Notes: generated by a model from the letters alone, not told the origin. A DNA stretch of 64,000 nt from Pedobacter aquatilis (GCF_030409415.1 NZ_JAUFPW010000035.1:1-64000); one strand, 5' to 3'. Counted from the stretch's first letter, positions 17,826 to 27,717 are shown. Made by a program: numbers and translations.

Positions 17826-20288
17826 ATGGATATTCAATTTGTAGGCGAAAACCTGTTACCGGGTAAAATCGGACAGTTTTTCATTGTGTTGGCTTTTAGT
17901 GCATCTTTACTTTCAACAATCGCATATTTTTATGCCAGTCGCGAGAAAAATTTAGAAGATAAATCCTGGAGAAATCTTGGTAGAATTGGATTTTTTATTA
18001 ACTGGGCCAGCATTATTGGTATTGGTGCTGTATTATTCTACCTGATTCTTGGTCATTATTACGAATACAATTACGTTTACGATCATTCATCAAAACAACT
18101 TCCTATATATTATATTGTTTCTGCCTTTTGGGAAGGACAAGAAGGTAGTTTTTGGCTTTGGGCTTTTTGGCAATCGTTATTGGGTGGGCTTTTAATATGG
18201 AAAGCTAAAACCTGGGAACGCCCGGTTATGACTGTTGTTGCTTTTTCTCAAGTGTTTTTAACCTCTATGTTACTAGGCGTTGAAATATTTGGCGAGCGCA
18301 TTGGAAGTTCACCATTTATTCTTTTAAGAGATGCAGTTGACTTAAAATCACAAGGTCCGGTTGTTTTTGCAAATCCAGAAAACTTCAAGAATTATCTAAA
18401 ATTTATTACAGATGGTAAGGGTTTAAACCCGCTATTACAAAACTATTGGATGGTTATACATCCACCAACTTTATTTTTAGGTTTTGCAAGTATGGTTGTT
18501 CCATTTGCTTATGGAATAGCTGCTTTATGGCAAAAAAGATATAAAGAGTGGATTAAACCAGCAATGCCTTGGACACTCTTTGCCGTAATGATTTTGGGGA
18601 CTGGAATTATTATGGGTTCATTCTGGGCTTATGAAGCATTAAACTTTGGAGGTTTTTGGGCTTGGGATCCTGTAGAAAATGCATCCCTAATTCCATGGTT
18701 AACCCTAATTGCTGCTGTGCATGTAATGATTGCATTTAAAAATACTGGACATGCTTATTTCACAGCTATTGCATTGGTTTTTTTAAGTTTCATATTAGTG
18801 CTTTATGCATCGTTTTTAACCCGAAGCGGAATTTTAGGCGACACATCGGTTCACTCTTTTACGGATATGGGCATGTTTGGTCACCTTATTTTGTATAATG
18901 TTGTTTTTACACTTTTAGCCGTATTTTTAATTGTAAAACGATGGAAGGAACTTCCAATTACAACTAAAGATGAGGAAACCTATTCACGCGAATTTTGGAT
19001 GTTTGTAGGTGCTTTGATTGTAACAATGGCTTGTATTCAAGTAATTTGTTCTACTTCAGTGCCTGTATTTAATAAAGCTTTCGGTACTAGTTTTGCTCCA
19101 CCACCAGATGCAATCAAATATTATAATCAGTGGCAAGCGCCGTTTGTTATTATAACGCTTTTAATTTCAGGGTTTTCTCAATATTTAAAATATAAAAGAA
19201 CAGACCCACGCAAATTTTACAGCAGTTTAGTTTCAGCTATATTGTTTTCGATTGTTATAACAGCAGGATTGGTATATATTACCAGTATTTATATCAATAC
19301 AATGTACATTCTGATAACTTTCAGTTGCATGTTTGCTATTCTTTCTAATACCAGCATTTTATATCAGGCATTTGCAGGTAAGGCTAAACTGGCTGGTGCA
19401 GCAGTAGCTCATATTGGTTTTGCATTACTGATTTTGGGTGCTTTAATTTCTGCAGCAACTAGTAAACCAATATCAATAAATGCAAATAACTTTATTCCGG
19501 TTATAGATTTTGAGAAAGTAGAAAAACCGGGAGAGAACATAATTTTATACAAAAATGAGCCTAAACAAATGGGTAAATATACTGTAACTTATGTTAGTGA
19601 TACTGTTGAGGCTCCAAATACAACCTTTACTTTAAATTTTAAAGTTGTTGATAAAGAAGGTAAGGTAAAAGAAGACTTTAACTTACATCCTCATATTCAG
19701 GATAATGAAAAAATGGGACTAATTTCTTCTCCTGACACAAAACATTATTTAACTTATGATGTGTACACGCACATTACAAGTGCAATAAAAAAAGAATCTC
19801 ATGAGGATCACGAAGGCCATTCTGATGATGAAAATTATAAAGCACCACGTATCATTAAGGTTTCAGAAGGCGATACTATCCATACATCAAGTGGAATTGT
19901 AACAGTTAAAGGGTTAAATAATAAGCCTGTTGCTAAAGATTTGGTTTTAACAAAAGATGATTTTGCAGTTGGATTACCTCTAGAAATTAACTCAAGTGGA
20001 AAAATTTATAATACCGAGCCAATCTTTTTGATTAAAGGAACTAATACTTTCGATTTTGCACGTAAAGTTGATGAACTGGATTTAAAATTCCGTTTTACCC
20101 GTGTTTTACCTGATGAGAAAAAGGTCGAACTTCAGATTTTTGAAAAACCTCAGCAAGCAAAAGACTGGGTTGTATTTAAAGCTATCGAGTTTCCTTACAT
20201 TAATTTTTATTGGGTGGGTACCATTGTTATGGTTGTTGGTTTCTTGCTTTCAATTTTTAGAAGAAGAAAAGAAGCTAAACTTGCATAA
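17826..20288 (+). CDS. ccmF: cytochrome c-type biogenesis protein CcmF/CcsA
   Basis: The 820-residue multi-pass protein attaches heme from CcmE to apocytochrome c. Roughly 15 helices are apparent. The tryptophan-rich heme motif GGFWAWDPVENASL is intact, and further conserved His residues occur (WMVIHPPTLFLG and TSVHSFTDMG). A periplasmic domain of about 230 residues precedes the last helix and contains a His/Glu-rich stretch, ESHEDHEGHSDDE. It is coupled to ccmE and followed 2 nt later by the DUF2520 gene. Confidence 0.92.
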   Translation: MDIQFVGENLLPGKIGQFFIVLAFSASLLSTIAYFYASREKNLEDKSWRNLGRIGFFINWASIIGIGAVLFYLILGHYYEYNYVYDHSSKQLPIYYIVSAFWEGQEGSFWLWAFWQSLLGGLLIWKAKTWERPVMTVVAFSQVFLTSMLLGVEIFGERIGSSPFILLRDAVDLKSQGPVVFANPENFKNYLKFITDGKGLNPLLQNYWMVIHPPTLFLGFASMVVPFAYGIAALWQKRYKEWIKPAMPWTLFAVMILGTGIIMGSFWAYEALNFGGFWAWDPVENASLIPWLTLIAAVHVMIAFKNTGHAYFTAIALVFLSFILVLYASFLTRSGILGDTSVHSFTDMGMFGHLILYNVVFTLLAVFLIVKRWKELPITTKDEETYSREFWMFVGALIVTMACIQVICSTSVPVFNKAFGTSFAPPPDAIKYYNQWQAPFVIITLLISGFSQYLKYKRTDPRKFYSSLVSAILFSIVITAGLVYITSIYINTMYILITFSCMFAILSNTSILYQAFAGKAKLAGAAVAHIGFALLILGALISAATSKPISINANNFIPVIDFEKVEKPGENIILYKNEPKQMGKYTVTYVSDTVEAPNTTFTLNFKVVDKEGKVKEDFNLHPHIQDNEKMGLISSPDTKHYLTYDVYTHITSAIKKESHEDHEGHSDDENYKAPRIIKVSEGDTIHTSSGIVTVKGLNNKPVAKDLVLTKDDFAVGLPLEINSSGKIYNTEPIFLIKGTNTFDFARKVDELDLKFRFTRVLPDEKKVELQIFEKPQQAKDWVVFKAIEFPYINFYWVGTIVMVVGFLLSIFRRRKEAKLA

Positions 20289-20290
20289 AT

Positions 20291-21055
20291 ATGAACATTG
20301 TATTATTGGGTTCTGGCAATGTTGCCACTCATTTAGCTAAAGCACTTAAAGCAAAAGGCGAAAATATTCTGCAGGTTTACAGTCAGAATTTAGATAATGC
20401 AAAATTTCTTGCCGTTGAAATTGGTGCGGAGGCAATTTGTAACTTTGCGGATTTATCTGTCACAGCAGATTTATACATTATATCAGTAAAAGATGATGCA
20501 ATTAATGAAGTTGCAGCTCAACTAAAAAACGTTAGCGGCTTGGTTGTGCACACATCTGGAACAACAGGTATTGATGTATTATCAAAGCAGGGTTTAAAGT
20601 CTGGTGTTTTTTATCCGTTACAAACCTTTTCAAAAGCTAAGTCTATTTCATTCGATAATATTCCACTCTGTATTGAAGCCGAAACAGAAGCGGATTTAGA
20701 TACACTGGAAAAATTAGCGAATACCCTATCAAATAAGGTTTATAAATTAGATGGAGAAAAGCGTAAGGTTTTACATTTGGCAGCTGTATTTGCTTGTAAT
20801 TTTCCAAATCATTTATACGCTCTTGCCGCTAAAATTTTAAATTCAAATCAGCTTGAATTTGATATTTTAAGGCCATTAATTTTCGAAACAGCAGATAAAG
20901 TAATGACAAATTTGCCAATCGATGTTCAAACCGGACCTGCGGTTCGTGAGGATCAAAACACTATAAATAAGCATTTAAAGATGCTTATTGACATGCCAGA
21001 GCTGCAGGATATTTATCAAACTTTAAGCAACAGCATTAAAATAACACATAAATAG
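20291..21055 (+). CDS. Rossmann-fold protein, DUF2520 family
   Basis: The 254-residue protein starts with a dinucleotide-binding GSGNVATHLA motif and resembles F420/NADP oxidoreductase or pyrroline-5-carboxylate reductase folds. The C-terminal half matches DUF2520 (helical, with FACNFPNHLYALA and QTGPAVREDQNT). The reaction is unknown. It follows ccmF by 2 nt, so it may be expressed with the ccm genes, but a functional link is not established. Confidence 0.8.
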   Translation: MNIVLLGSGNVATHLAKALKAKGENILQVYSQNLDNAKFLAVEIGAEAICNFADLSVTADLYIISVKDDAINEVAAQLKNVSGLVVHTSGTTGIDVLSKQGLKSGVFYPLQTFSKAKSISFDNIPLCIEAETEADLDTLEKLANTLSNKVYKLDGEKRKVLHLAAVFACNFPNHLYALAAKILNSNQLEFDILRPLIFETADKVMTNLPIDVQTGPAVREDQNTINKHLKMLIDMPELQDIYQTLSNSIKITHK

Positions 21056-21077
21056 CCTAATTGCGGCTTTTGCTTAT

Positions 21078-21085
21078 TACTTTTG
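21078..21085 (+). promoter_or_regulatory. candidate -7 box TACTTTTG of the ferredoxin gene
   Basis: TACTTTTG matches TAnnTTTG and ends 9 nt before the ATG at 21095. It overlaps the upstream in-frame TTG, which supports the ATG as the real start. Confidence 0.45.
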
Positions 21086-21094
21086 CAAATAATT

Positions 21095-21427
21095 ATGAGC
21101 ATTTTTAAACTAAAAATAAATTTTGAAGAAGCAGATCACGAGTCGGTAGAATTGCCGATAGCAGCCGGAGAATCTGTTTTAGATGTTTGCCTTGATAATG
21201 GTATAGAACTTCAACACAATTGTGGTGGCGTTTGTGGTTGCAGTACTTGCCATGTTTACGTAACCAAAGGCATGGATAATATTGAAGAAATTTCTGATAA
21301 GGAAGAAGATTTTATCGATAGAGCCGTTCGCCCAAAAATTACTTCACGATTGGGCTGCCAATGTATTATAATTAATGGCGACATCGAAGTTACAATTCCA
21401 GATCAGTCTGGTTTTATGGGGCACTAA
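21095..21427 (+). CDS. 2Fe-2S ferredoxin, adrenodoxin/Fdx type
   Basis: The 110-residue electron carrier has the vertebrate-type cysteine pattern C43-x5-C49-x2-C52-x35-C88, including HNCGGVCGCSTC and SRLGCQ. Such ferredoxins donate electrons in Fe-S cluster assembly. IscX is encoded 137 nt downstream, which supports a role in that pathway. Extra Cys residues at 47 and 90 are not known ligands. Confidence 0.9.
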   Translation: MSIFKLKINFEEADHESVELPIAAGESVLDVCLDNGIELQHNCGGVCGCSTCHVYVTKGMDNIEEISDKEEDFIDRAVRPKITSRLGCQCIIINGDIEVTIPDQSGFMGH

Positions 21428-21564
21428 TTAGGTTGCAGTCTTTAGTCCAGAGGCAGAAGTTTTTGGAGGTAGATATTTTATTATTAACTTCCTCTTTAAA
21501 CTTTTCAGGTAACATTACAACATTTAAAACATTAAAACTTTGAAACTTTTCAATCTAAGAAAAC

Positions 21565-21810
21565 ATGAATAACGATAAATTTGCATTACCTTTTTACTGG
21601 AACGATTATGAAGATATCGCAATGTCTTTATATGAAAAGTTTGGCGATGAATTTGGTGAAACTAAAATTTACCGTATTCGTTTCACCGAGCTATTAGAGT
21701 GGGTTTTATCATTACCGAATTTCAAAGGCACTCGAGAAGAAAGCAACGAAGGTCACTTGGAGCAAATTCAATCTGCCTGGGTTTACGAATGGAGAGATAA
21801 TCAAGATTAA
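21565..21810 (+). CDS. iscX: Fe-S cluster assembly protein IscX
   Basis: The 81-residue acidic protein matches IscX (YfhJ), which binds IscS and modulates Fe-S cluster assembly. FYWNDYEDIAMSLYEKFGDE and FTELLEWVLSLPNF are the conserved blocks. The partner ferredoxin lies directly upstream; iscS and iscU are not nearby. The leader has repeated acatt/aaactt words, as at several other starts here. Confidence 0.88.
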   Translation: MNNDKFALPFYWNDYEDIAMSLYEKFGDEFGETKIYRIRFTELLEWVLSLPNFKGTREESNEGHLEQIQSAWVYEWRDNQD

Positions 21811-21882
21811 GTTATCTGTTAACAGTTTTCTCTGTTACATGTCTAAGCGTAAAAGCAGGAAACTCATAAGTTCTAACCAAAT

Positions 21883-22410
21883 ATGTTTCTTCAAAAACTA
21901 AGGGAAATTACCACGTTCATTTTTGATGTTGATGGCGTTTTAACCGATGGTTCAGTTCAGGTAATGGATAATGGGCAATCGCTAAGAACCTTCAATATTA
22001 AGGATGGTTATGCAATGCAATTAGCTGTTAAGAAAGGCTATAACCTTTGTATTATCTCGGGAGGTGATGGCATTGCGATGGCAAAACGTTTTTCCAACCT
22101 TGGAATAAAGGATGTTTTTTTAGCAGCTGGAGACAAAGTTGAAATATTTAATCAATATTTAATTGATAAAAATATTTCGGCAGATGCGGTGCTTTACATG
22201 GGCGATGATATTCCTGATTTACAAGTAATGCAATTGGTTGGTTTGCCAACCTGTCCTGCTGATGCGGTAGAGGAAATTAAAGCAATTTCTACCTTCATTT
22301 CTCCATATAATGGAGGTAAAACCGCTGTGCGAGATATTATCGAAAAAGTAATGAAAGTACAAGGTAAATGGAGTGATGCGAATCCACTTGCAGTCGATTC
22401 TGGAAAATAA
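21883..22410 (+). CDS. KDO-8-phosphate phosphatase (KdsC-like HAD)
   Basis: The 175-residue C0-type HAD phosphatase has motif I DVDGVLTDG (nucleophile Asp15), motif II ISGG and motif III GDDIPDL. The family dephosphorylates 3-deoxy-D-manno-octulosonate 8-phosphate for lipopolysaccharide core synthesis. The size and lack of a cap domain agree. The related YrbI-type N-acylneuraminate-9-phosphatase is the main alternative. It lies upstream of a Spy-like gene without evident coupling. Confidence 0.85.
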   Translation: MFLQKLREITTFIFDVDGVLTDGSVQVMDNGQSLRTFNIKDGYAMQLAVKKGYNLCIISGGDGIAMAKRFSNLGIKDVFLAAGDKVEIFNQYLIDKNISADAVLYMGDDIPDLQVMQLVGLPTCPADAVEEIKAISTFISPYNGGKTAVRDIIEKVMKVQGKWSDANPLAVDSGK

Positions 22411-22570
22411 TTATTCTTACATTTTATCTTCTTGAAATTCTTTGGTCTGTGTCTCTGCAAACCGAAATCTATAATTTTCTTTATTCGCAACAATTAAGTT
22501 ACATCTGCTGGTTAAACTTTTGATTATTGGGATACTCCAATAAGTCTAAATTCAACTAAAAACAAATAAG

Positions 22571-22957
22571 ATGAAAAAATTAATGATGATTTGCGCTTTG
22601 TTATTCTCTGTAATAACTTATGCAAATGCGCAGCAAGGTGGCGGTCGTATGGGTGGAACACCAGAAGAGCGTGCTAAAAGAAGCACCGATATGCTTGCAG
22701 AAAAATTAAAACTTAGCGATGAGCAGAAGACCAAAGTCTTGGCAATCTATACTGCTCAGGGTGCAGAAATGACCAAAGCAAGGGAAGCAGCAGGTGGAGA
22801 CATGTCTGGTATGAGAGAGAAAATGATGAAAATGAACGAAGAAACCAATACCAAAATTGATGCTGTTTTAACTGCAGAACAAAAACCTACATTTAAAGCA
22901 TGGCTAGATGAACGTAAAAAAGCTATGGAAGCCCGTATGCAAGGTGGTGGTCAATAG
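22571..22957 (+). CDS. Spy/CpxP-like periplasmic protein (DUF4890-like)
   Basis: The 128-residue protein has a signal peptide (MKKLMMICALLFSVITYANA) followed by a helical, Met- and Lys-rich mature part. The pattern LSDEQKTKVLAI...LTAEQKPTFKAWLDERKK is that of Spy/LTxxQ periplasmic proteins, some of which are chaperones or metal sensors. The C-terminus is Gly-rich. A function cannot be fixed from sequence alone. A terminator follows. Confidence 0.7.
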   Translation: MKKLMMICALLFSVITYANAQQGGGRMGGTPEERAKRSTDMLAEKLKLSDEQKTKVLAIYTAQGAEMTKAREAAGGDMSGMREKMMKMNEETNTKIDAVLTAEQKPTFKAWLDERKKAMEARMQGGGQ

Positions 22958-22979
22958 TAATTTTGAAAAACATTAAATA

Positions 22980-23012
22980 AGAAAAGCGGCTTTGGGTCGC
23001 TTTTCTTATTTT
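22980..23012 (+). terminator. hairpin terminator after the Spy-like gene
   Basis: gaaaagcg (22981-22988) pairs with cgcttttc (22998-23005), followed by a T-rich tail. Confidence 0.7.
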
Positions 23013-23038
23013 AGCTGCATATATATATATTGTTGAAA

Positions 23039-23602
23039 ATGCTTCAAAACCTACAAATTATACTGGCATCAAAATCGCCCCGCCGACAAGAATTATTAAA
23101 ACTTATGGGTTTAAACTTTACGGTAGAACTTAAAGATGTTGATGAAAGTTATCCAGAAGGTTTAAAACCTGAGGAAATTGCCGTTTACATTTCCGAGCAA
23201 AAGGCAAAAGCGTTTAAATTTGATCACGAAATTGTAATAACGGCCGATACAATTGTAGCGTTGAAAGGAGAGATTTTAGGTAAACCAAGGGATAAAGTAC
23301 ATGCTCAGGAAATGTTAGCTAAGTTATCTGGAAATAAACACGAGGTTTACACAGGTGTAACTATCGCGAAAGGAGCTAAAATTTTATCATTTTATGATAA
23401 AACAGAAGTTGAATGTAGAAAAGTTAGTGGGGCTGAAATTGATTTTTATATTGATAATTTCCAACCGTATGATAAGGCAGGGAGTTATGGTGTGCAAGAT
23501 TGGTGGGGATTAGTTGTTGTAGAAAAAATGAACGGTTCTTATACAAATGTGATGGGGTTGCCTACCGAAAAACTGTATAAGGAGTTGCTTAAGTTTATTT
23601 GA
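23039..23602 (+). CDS. Maf family nucleotide pyrophosphatase
   Basis: The 187-residue enzyme hydrolyses non-canonical or canonical nucleoside triphosphates such as dTTP and UTP. The signature LASKSPRRQELL lies at the N-terminus, with the conserved VITADTIV and KPRDKVHAQEML motifs and the C-terminal GSYGVQDWWG and NVMGLP blocks. The ATG at 23039 is preferred over the in-frame TTG 9 nt upstream. It is convergent with the Ppx gene; the two stops are 3 nt apart. Confidence 0.88.
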   Translation: MLQNLQIILASKSPRRQELLKLMGLNFTVELKDVDESYPEGLKPEEIAVYISEQKAKAFKFDHEIVITADTIVALKGEILGKPRDKVHAQEMLAKLSGNKHEVYTGVTIAKGAKILSFYDKTEVECRKVSGAEIDFYIDNFQPYDKAGSYGVQDWWGLVVVEKMNGSYTNVMGLPTEKLYKELLKFI

Positions 23603-23605
23603 GAG

Positions 23606-24520
23606 TTATAGCATAGAAGCTAAAACACCCATTTTTAAATCGTAGGTAGATAATTTTAATTCATTTATTTTTAATCTGCCCATAACATAATTTGTTATTA
23701 ATGCAGCGATAACAATCATGTCTACACGAAGTGGAATAATACCCTGCATTTCTGCTCTTTGTTGATGCGTACTGTTGATTATTTTAAGTGTTGTATGGAT
23801 ATAATCTTCATAATTAAAATCGTAAGTTGTAAGCCTGCTGATTGATTTATCTTGCTTGTTTTTTAGGTTGACCAGTTCTGCAAAGGTTTCGAAAGCACCT
23901 GCAGAACCAATTAATGTTTTTGGTTGGTGCTGCTCGCAAATTTCAAATAATTCAGTTAGTTGGTTTTGAACATGATGAAGGATAGAGTTCTTATCATCAT
24001 CAGATATTGGATCTGATTTAAAGAATTGCTGGAGTAATCGGGCTGCTCCAATGTTGTAACTTTTTTTCCAGATTAAAGATTCTGTATTGCAAAGAATAAA
24101 TTCAATACTACCCCCACCAATATCCATTATTAACGATAAGTTTTTAATTGCACCGCTAAGTTTTACGCCTTCATAAATTAATCTTGCTTCATCATCACCA
24201 GAAATAATTTCTATATCTATTAAGGCTTCGGTTTTTACAGCAGCTACAAAATTTTTTCCGTTACTGGCACTCCTAACAGCCGAAGTTGCAGTAGCTCTTA
24301 TTTTATCAACCCTAAATTCATCTATTGTTTTACGGAAATCTTTTAAGGCATCTATGCCTCTTTGAAATGCATCAGGAATGATAATGTTTTCATTTATCCT
24401 ACCTTCGCCTAATTTTACAGGTACATTTGTTTTATAAAGCAACTCAAATTTTCCGTTTAAGTTTTCTGCAATTATTAAATGAAATGTGTTTGTACCTAAA
24501 TCGATTACAGCAAAGCGCAT
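23606..24520 (-). CDS. Ppx/GppA phosphatase family protein
   Basis: The 304-residue protein is an actin-like ATPase-fold hydrolase that would act on polyphosphate or pppGpp. DLGTNTFHLIIAE at the N-terminus and MDIGGGSIEF mid-protein are the two phosphate-binding loops. It lacks the C-terminal HD domain of full-length E. coli enzymes, as do most Bacteroidetes members. The ATG at 24520 begins MRFAVIDLG; longer frames would overlap the SDR gene. It follows the SDR stop by 1 nt on the same strand. Confidence 0.88.
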   Translation of the reverse strand: MRFAVIDLGTNTFHLIIAENLNGKFELLYKTNVPVKLGEGRINENIIIPDAFQRGIDALKDFRKTIDEFRVDKIRATATSAVRSASNGKNFVAAVKTEALIDIEIISGDDEARLIYEGVKLSGAIKNLSLIMDIGGGSIEFILCNTESLIWKKSYNIGAARLLQQFFKSDPISDDDKNSILHHVQNQLTELFEICEQHQPKTLIGSAGAFETFAELVNLKNKQDKSISRLTTYDFNYEDYIHTTLKIINSTHQQRAEMQGIIPLRVDMIVIAALITNYVMGRLKINELKLSTYDLKMGVLASML

Positions 24521-24521
24521 A

Positions 24522-25238
24522 TTATACTTTTTTATATAAATATCGTGGTATTGCTTTAAATAACCATGCAAATAATCGCCATCTTTTGCTAACATAAATT
24601 ACATTGGCCTTATTTTCTATGCCTTCGATAATTTGTTTAGCTGCTTTAGCAACAGGCGTTACCCAAAATAATTTATCTCCCTTAGCCATGGCTGTATCAA
24701 CATAACCTGGTCTAACATCTAAAATATGAATTGGCAGTTTCATTTGGTAAGCCTTTCTATAAAGGGCTTCCATATAATTTATTTGGTAGGATTTTGACGC
24801 ATTATAAGCCGGAGCAATATCATTTCCTCTTAAGCCTGCAACAGAAGTTATGGCAACAATTTGCCCATACTTTTGGGTTGATATATAATTCCATGCCCAA
24901 TTAATAACATTTGTAAATGACATCACGTTGGTACGGATGGTGTTTTGCTCAATAACGTTATTTAGTTGTTCATTAACATCGCCAATACCAGCACAATAAA
25001 TAAATATATCAACGCCACCTAATCGTGCAACTAATTCATTTAAGTTATCCAGTAAATTTTCTTCATCATTGATGTTAAAACAGGAGGTGCAAATTTTATC
25101 AGGATTACTTTTTTCAATGTCGTTCAATAATAATTGTCTTTTACCTGAGATTCCAACCTGATAATTTAGCGCTGCCATTTGTTTAGCCAATTGCTCGCCA
25201 ATACCAGATGTTGCTCCAATGATGATAACCTTGTTCAC
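24522..25238 (-). CDS. short-chain dehydrogenase/reductase
   Basis: The 238-residue SDR has the NAD(P)-binding motif GATSGIG at residues 8-14, a Ser in the catalytic region (AITSVAG), and YNASKSY with catalytic Tyr and Lys. The substrate is unknown. The C-terminal region is extended and basic, with hydrophobic runs that could associate with membrane, as in DltE-like SDRs. It is encoded just upstream of the Ppx gene, with 1 nt between. Confidence 0.85.
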   Translation of the reverse strand: MNKVIIIGATSGIGEQLAKQMAALNYQVGISGKRQLLLNDIEKSNPDKICTSCFNINDEENLLDNLNELVARLGGVDIFIYCAGIGDVNEQLNNVIEQNTIRTNVMSFTNVINWAWNYISTQKYGQIVAITSVAGLRGNDIAPAYNASKSYQINYMEALYRKAYQMKLPIHILDVRPGYVDTAMAKGDKLFWVTPVAKAAKQIIEGIENKANVIYVSKRWRLFAWLFKAIPRYLYKKV

Positions 25239-25328
25239 AAAATAATTATTTCAGTGCTATAAAGTTAAAATGAAATTAAAATTATTCCTTGTATGTTTAT
25301 GTCGATGCGATTATAGAATACTCCTACA

Positions 25329-26666
25329 TTAGTTTTTATACCAAAACCACTTAAAAACCTCTTTAATACTTGCTTTTTTTCCATACATAAGAATACCTAC
25401 ACGATAAATTCTGGCGGCGAACCAAACTGTGCCAATAAAGCCAATTACCAGTATTCCCATCGATAGGGCGAGTTCCCACGTTGGAACACCATATGGCAGC
25501 CTTACAGCCATTGCAATAGGGGAGGTAAACGGAATCATTGATAGCCAAAATGCAATACTTCCGTATGGGTCGTTCGTTACAACGCTTAATGATAATGCGT
25601 AGCCAACAAGCAATGGCATCATTACTGGCATCATAAACTGTTGTGTTTCTGTTTCACTATCAACAGCGGAGCCTATTGCAGCGTAAAGTGCGCTGTAGAA
25701 AAGGTATCCACCTAAAAAGTAAAAAATAAAAATGCTTATAATTTTACCAAGTTCTAAGTTTTGAATACTTTCCTGAATATTGCCGATTGGCCCATCACTT
25801 AAGGCTACTTTTTGTAATTGCTGTGAAGATGGGTTTGACGAACTTACCTGACTGCTTGATACAATTTTTTTAGCATCATCTTTACTTATAAAAATGCCAA
25901 CGGCCAATGCCGATATTGAAAAAGTGAGCACAATCCAAAGTAAAAATTGAGTTAAGCCAACCAAGGCAATCCCGATAATTTTACCCAGCATTAGTTGAAA
26001 AGGTTTAACAGAAGAAATCATTACTTCTATTATCCGACTGGTTTTTTCTTCGATAACGCCACGCATTACTTGCACACCATAAAGCATAATGAACATAAAC
26101 ATAAGCACACCCGCAACAAAAGCAATTATTGTACTTGCACCTGCACTACTGCTTTCTTCTTCGCCTTTATCACCAATTTTTTTAGTCTTAATACTGATGT
26201 TGCTCTTCAGGTTATCTAAATCTTTTTGAGAAATACCAGAACGTTTTAGTTTATAATCACGAATTAAATCTTCTATCGAATCTGATATTCTTCCATCGAG
26301 TGTTAATCCAGCTTGTTTTTTGCCGATTAGTTCTATGCCTTTTGGCTCCTCAATGTTAAAGTCGGGGAGTAATAGAATATAATCGTAACCACTTTTATTG
26401 AGGTTTTGCTTCAACTTTTCAAAAGGCTCATTTACATACTCGTAGGTTACATTTTTATTTGATGCGAGCTGTTCTATTAAGGTTTTATTTTGATTTACAA
26501 CAGCAATTTTATCGGTTTTATCATTAATTCCCTTAATAGAAAAATAAATAATCAAACCATAAAAACCAGCAATAATAAGCGGCGTTAAAAAAGTCATTAT
26601 AATAAACGATTTCTTTTTAACCCTCGATAGATATTCTCTTTTTATAATGAGTAATGTTTTGTTCAT
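25329..26666 (-). CDS. ABC transporter permease, NatB-like
   Basis: The 445-residue protein has one N-terminal helix, a large extracytoplasmic domain (about residues 45-180), and about five C-terminal helices, the ABC-2 family plan (NatB/YhaP). With its cognate ATPase it would export an unidentified substrate, possibly Na+ or a peptide. A Ser-rich linker SSSQVSSSNPSSQQ sits between helices. Its ATG overlaps the end of the ATPase gene by 4 nt. Confidence 0.85.
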   Translation of the reverse strand: MNKTLLIIKREYLSRVKKKSFIIMTFLTPLIIAGFYGLIIYFSIKGINDKTDKIAVVNQNKTLIEQLASNKNVTYEYVNEPFEKLKQNLNKSGYDYILLLPDFNIEEPKGIELIGKKQAGLTLDGRISDSIEDLIRDYKLKRSGISQKDLDNLKSNISIKTKKIGDKGEEESSSAGASTIIAFVAGVLMFMFIMLYGVQVMRGVIEEKTSRIIEVMISSVKPFQLMLGKIIGIALVGLTQFLLWIVLTFSISALAVGIFISKDDAKKIVSSSQVSSSNPSSQQLQKVALSDGPIGNIQESIQNLELGKIISIFIFYFLGGYLFYSALYAAIGSAVDSETETQQFMMPVMMPLLVGYALSLSVVTNDPYGSIAFWLSMIPFTSPIAMAVRLPYGVPTWELALSMGILVIGFIGTVWFAARIYRVGILMYGKKASIKEVFKWFWYKN

Positions 26667-27565
26667 CGTTTAGTTTTTACGCGTTCAATAAAAATATCGT
26701 TCATACTTGGTACAACTTCTTCCAAATGAGTTATACTCACTTTTGGAAGCATTAAACCTAAAACATCATTAGCTGTATAGCTATCTTTTAGTTTAAATTT
26801 AAGGCGTGTTCCGTTTTTGGTTTCATGCCTTTCTTGAATTTCAAATAGGCTATTATTGCCAAAATCTTCATTGCCACTAAATTCGACTGTGTAAGTATTG
26901 TTTCTGTAAGATGATTTAATTTCATCTACACTTCCATCCAATATTTTTTTAGATTTATCAATCAATGCAATGTTATCGCACAGTTCTTCTACACTTTCCA
27001 TTCTATGTGTAGAAAATATGAAAGTGGTTCCTTTAGCGTTTAATTCTAGTATTTCGTTTTTTATTAAATCAGCATTTACAGGGTCAAATCCGGAGAATGG
27101 CTCATCTAAAATTATAAGTTCGGGATTGTGCAGTATTGTTGCCACGAATTGAACTTTTTGCTGCATGCCTTTGCTTAAATCCTCAACCTTTTTATTCCAC
27201 CAACTTCCCATATCTAATTTTTCAAACCAAAATTTAATACGTTTAGTAGCTTCGGTGGTAGTTAAGCCTTTAAGTTTGGATAAATAAAGAACCTGCTCGC
27301 CAATTTCCATTTTCTTATATAAGCCCCGTTCTTCTGGTAAGTAACCAATTTGATTAATATGGCTTGAACTTAATTTTTTACCATTAAAAATTACACTTCC
27401 ACTATCTGGAGCAGTAATTTGCGTAATAATTCTTATTAATGATGTCTTTCCGGCACCGTTCGGACCAAGCAAACCGAAAATCTTTCCTTGTTCTACTTCA
27501 AGACTTACATCATCTAACGCGATATGGTTTGAATATTTTTTAACGATATTTTTTACACTCAGCAT
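26663..27565 (-). CDS. ABC transporter ATP-binding protein, NatA-like
   Basis: The 300-residue ATPase has Walker A GPNGAGKTSL near residue 35, signature LSKGMQQKVQ near 135, and Walker B LIILDEPFSGFDP. A C-terminal domain of about 80 residues (from about 220) is typical of ABC-2 exporters. The gene precedes and overlaps the NatB-like gene. It begins 180 nt after the dnaJ terminator. Confidence 0.9.
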   Translation of the reverse strand: MLSVKNIVKKYSNHIALDDVSLEVEQGKIFGLLGPNGAGKTSLIRIITQITAPDSGSVIFNGKKLSSSHINQIGYLPEERGLYKKMEIGEQVLYLSKLKGLTTTEATKRIKFWFEKLDMGSWWNKKVEDLSKGMQQKVQFVATILHNPELIILDEPFSGFDPVNADLIKNEILELNAKGTTFIFSTHRMESVEELCDNIALIDKSKKILDGSVDEIKSSYRNNTYTVEFSGNEDFGNNSLFEIQERHETKNGTRLKFKLKDSYTANDVLGLMLPKVSITHLEEVVPSMNDIFIERVKTKR

Positions 27566-27717
27566 TACAGTTTAATGTTTAGTTAACTATTAGTCGGTAA
27601 AATTTAACAAAGGTTACAGCGTGATATAGAATTATTACACTTGAACCTATGTTTTTAGGAAACTATATCGAACACAACCTAACTGAAATAAATAGGTAAT
27701 CGCCAATATGAGTAATC

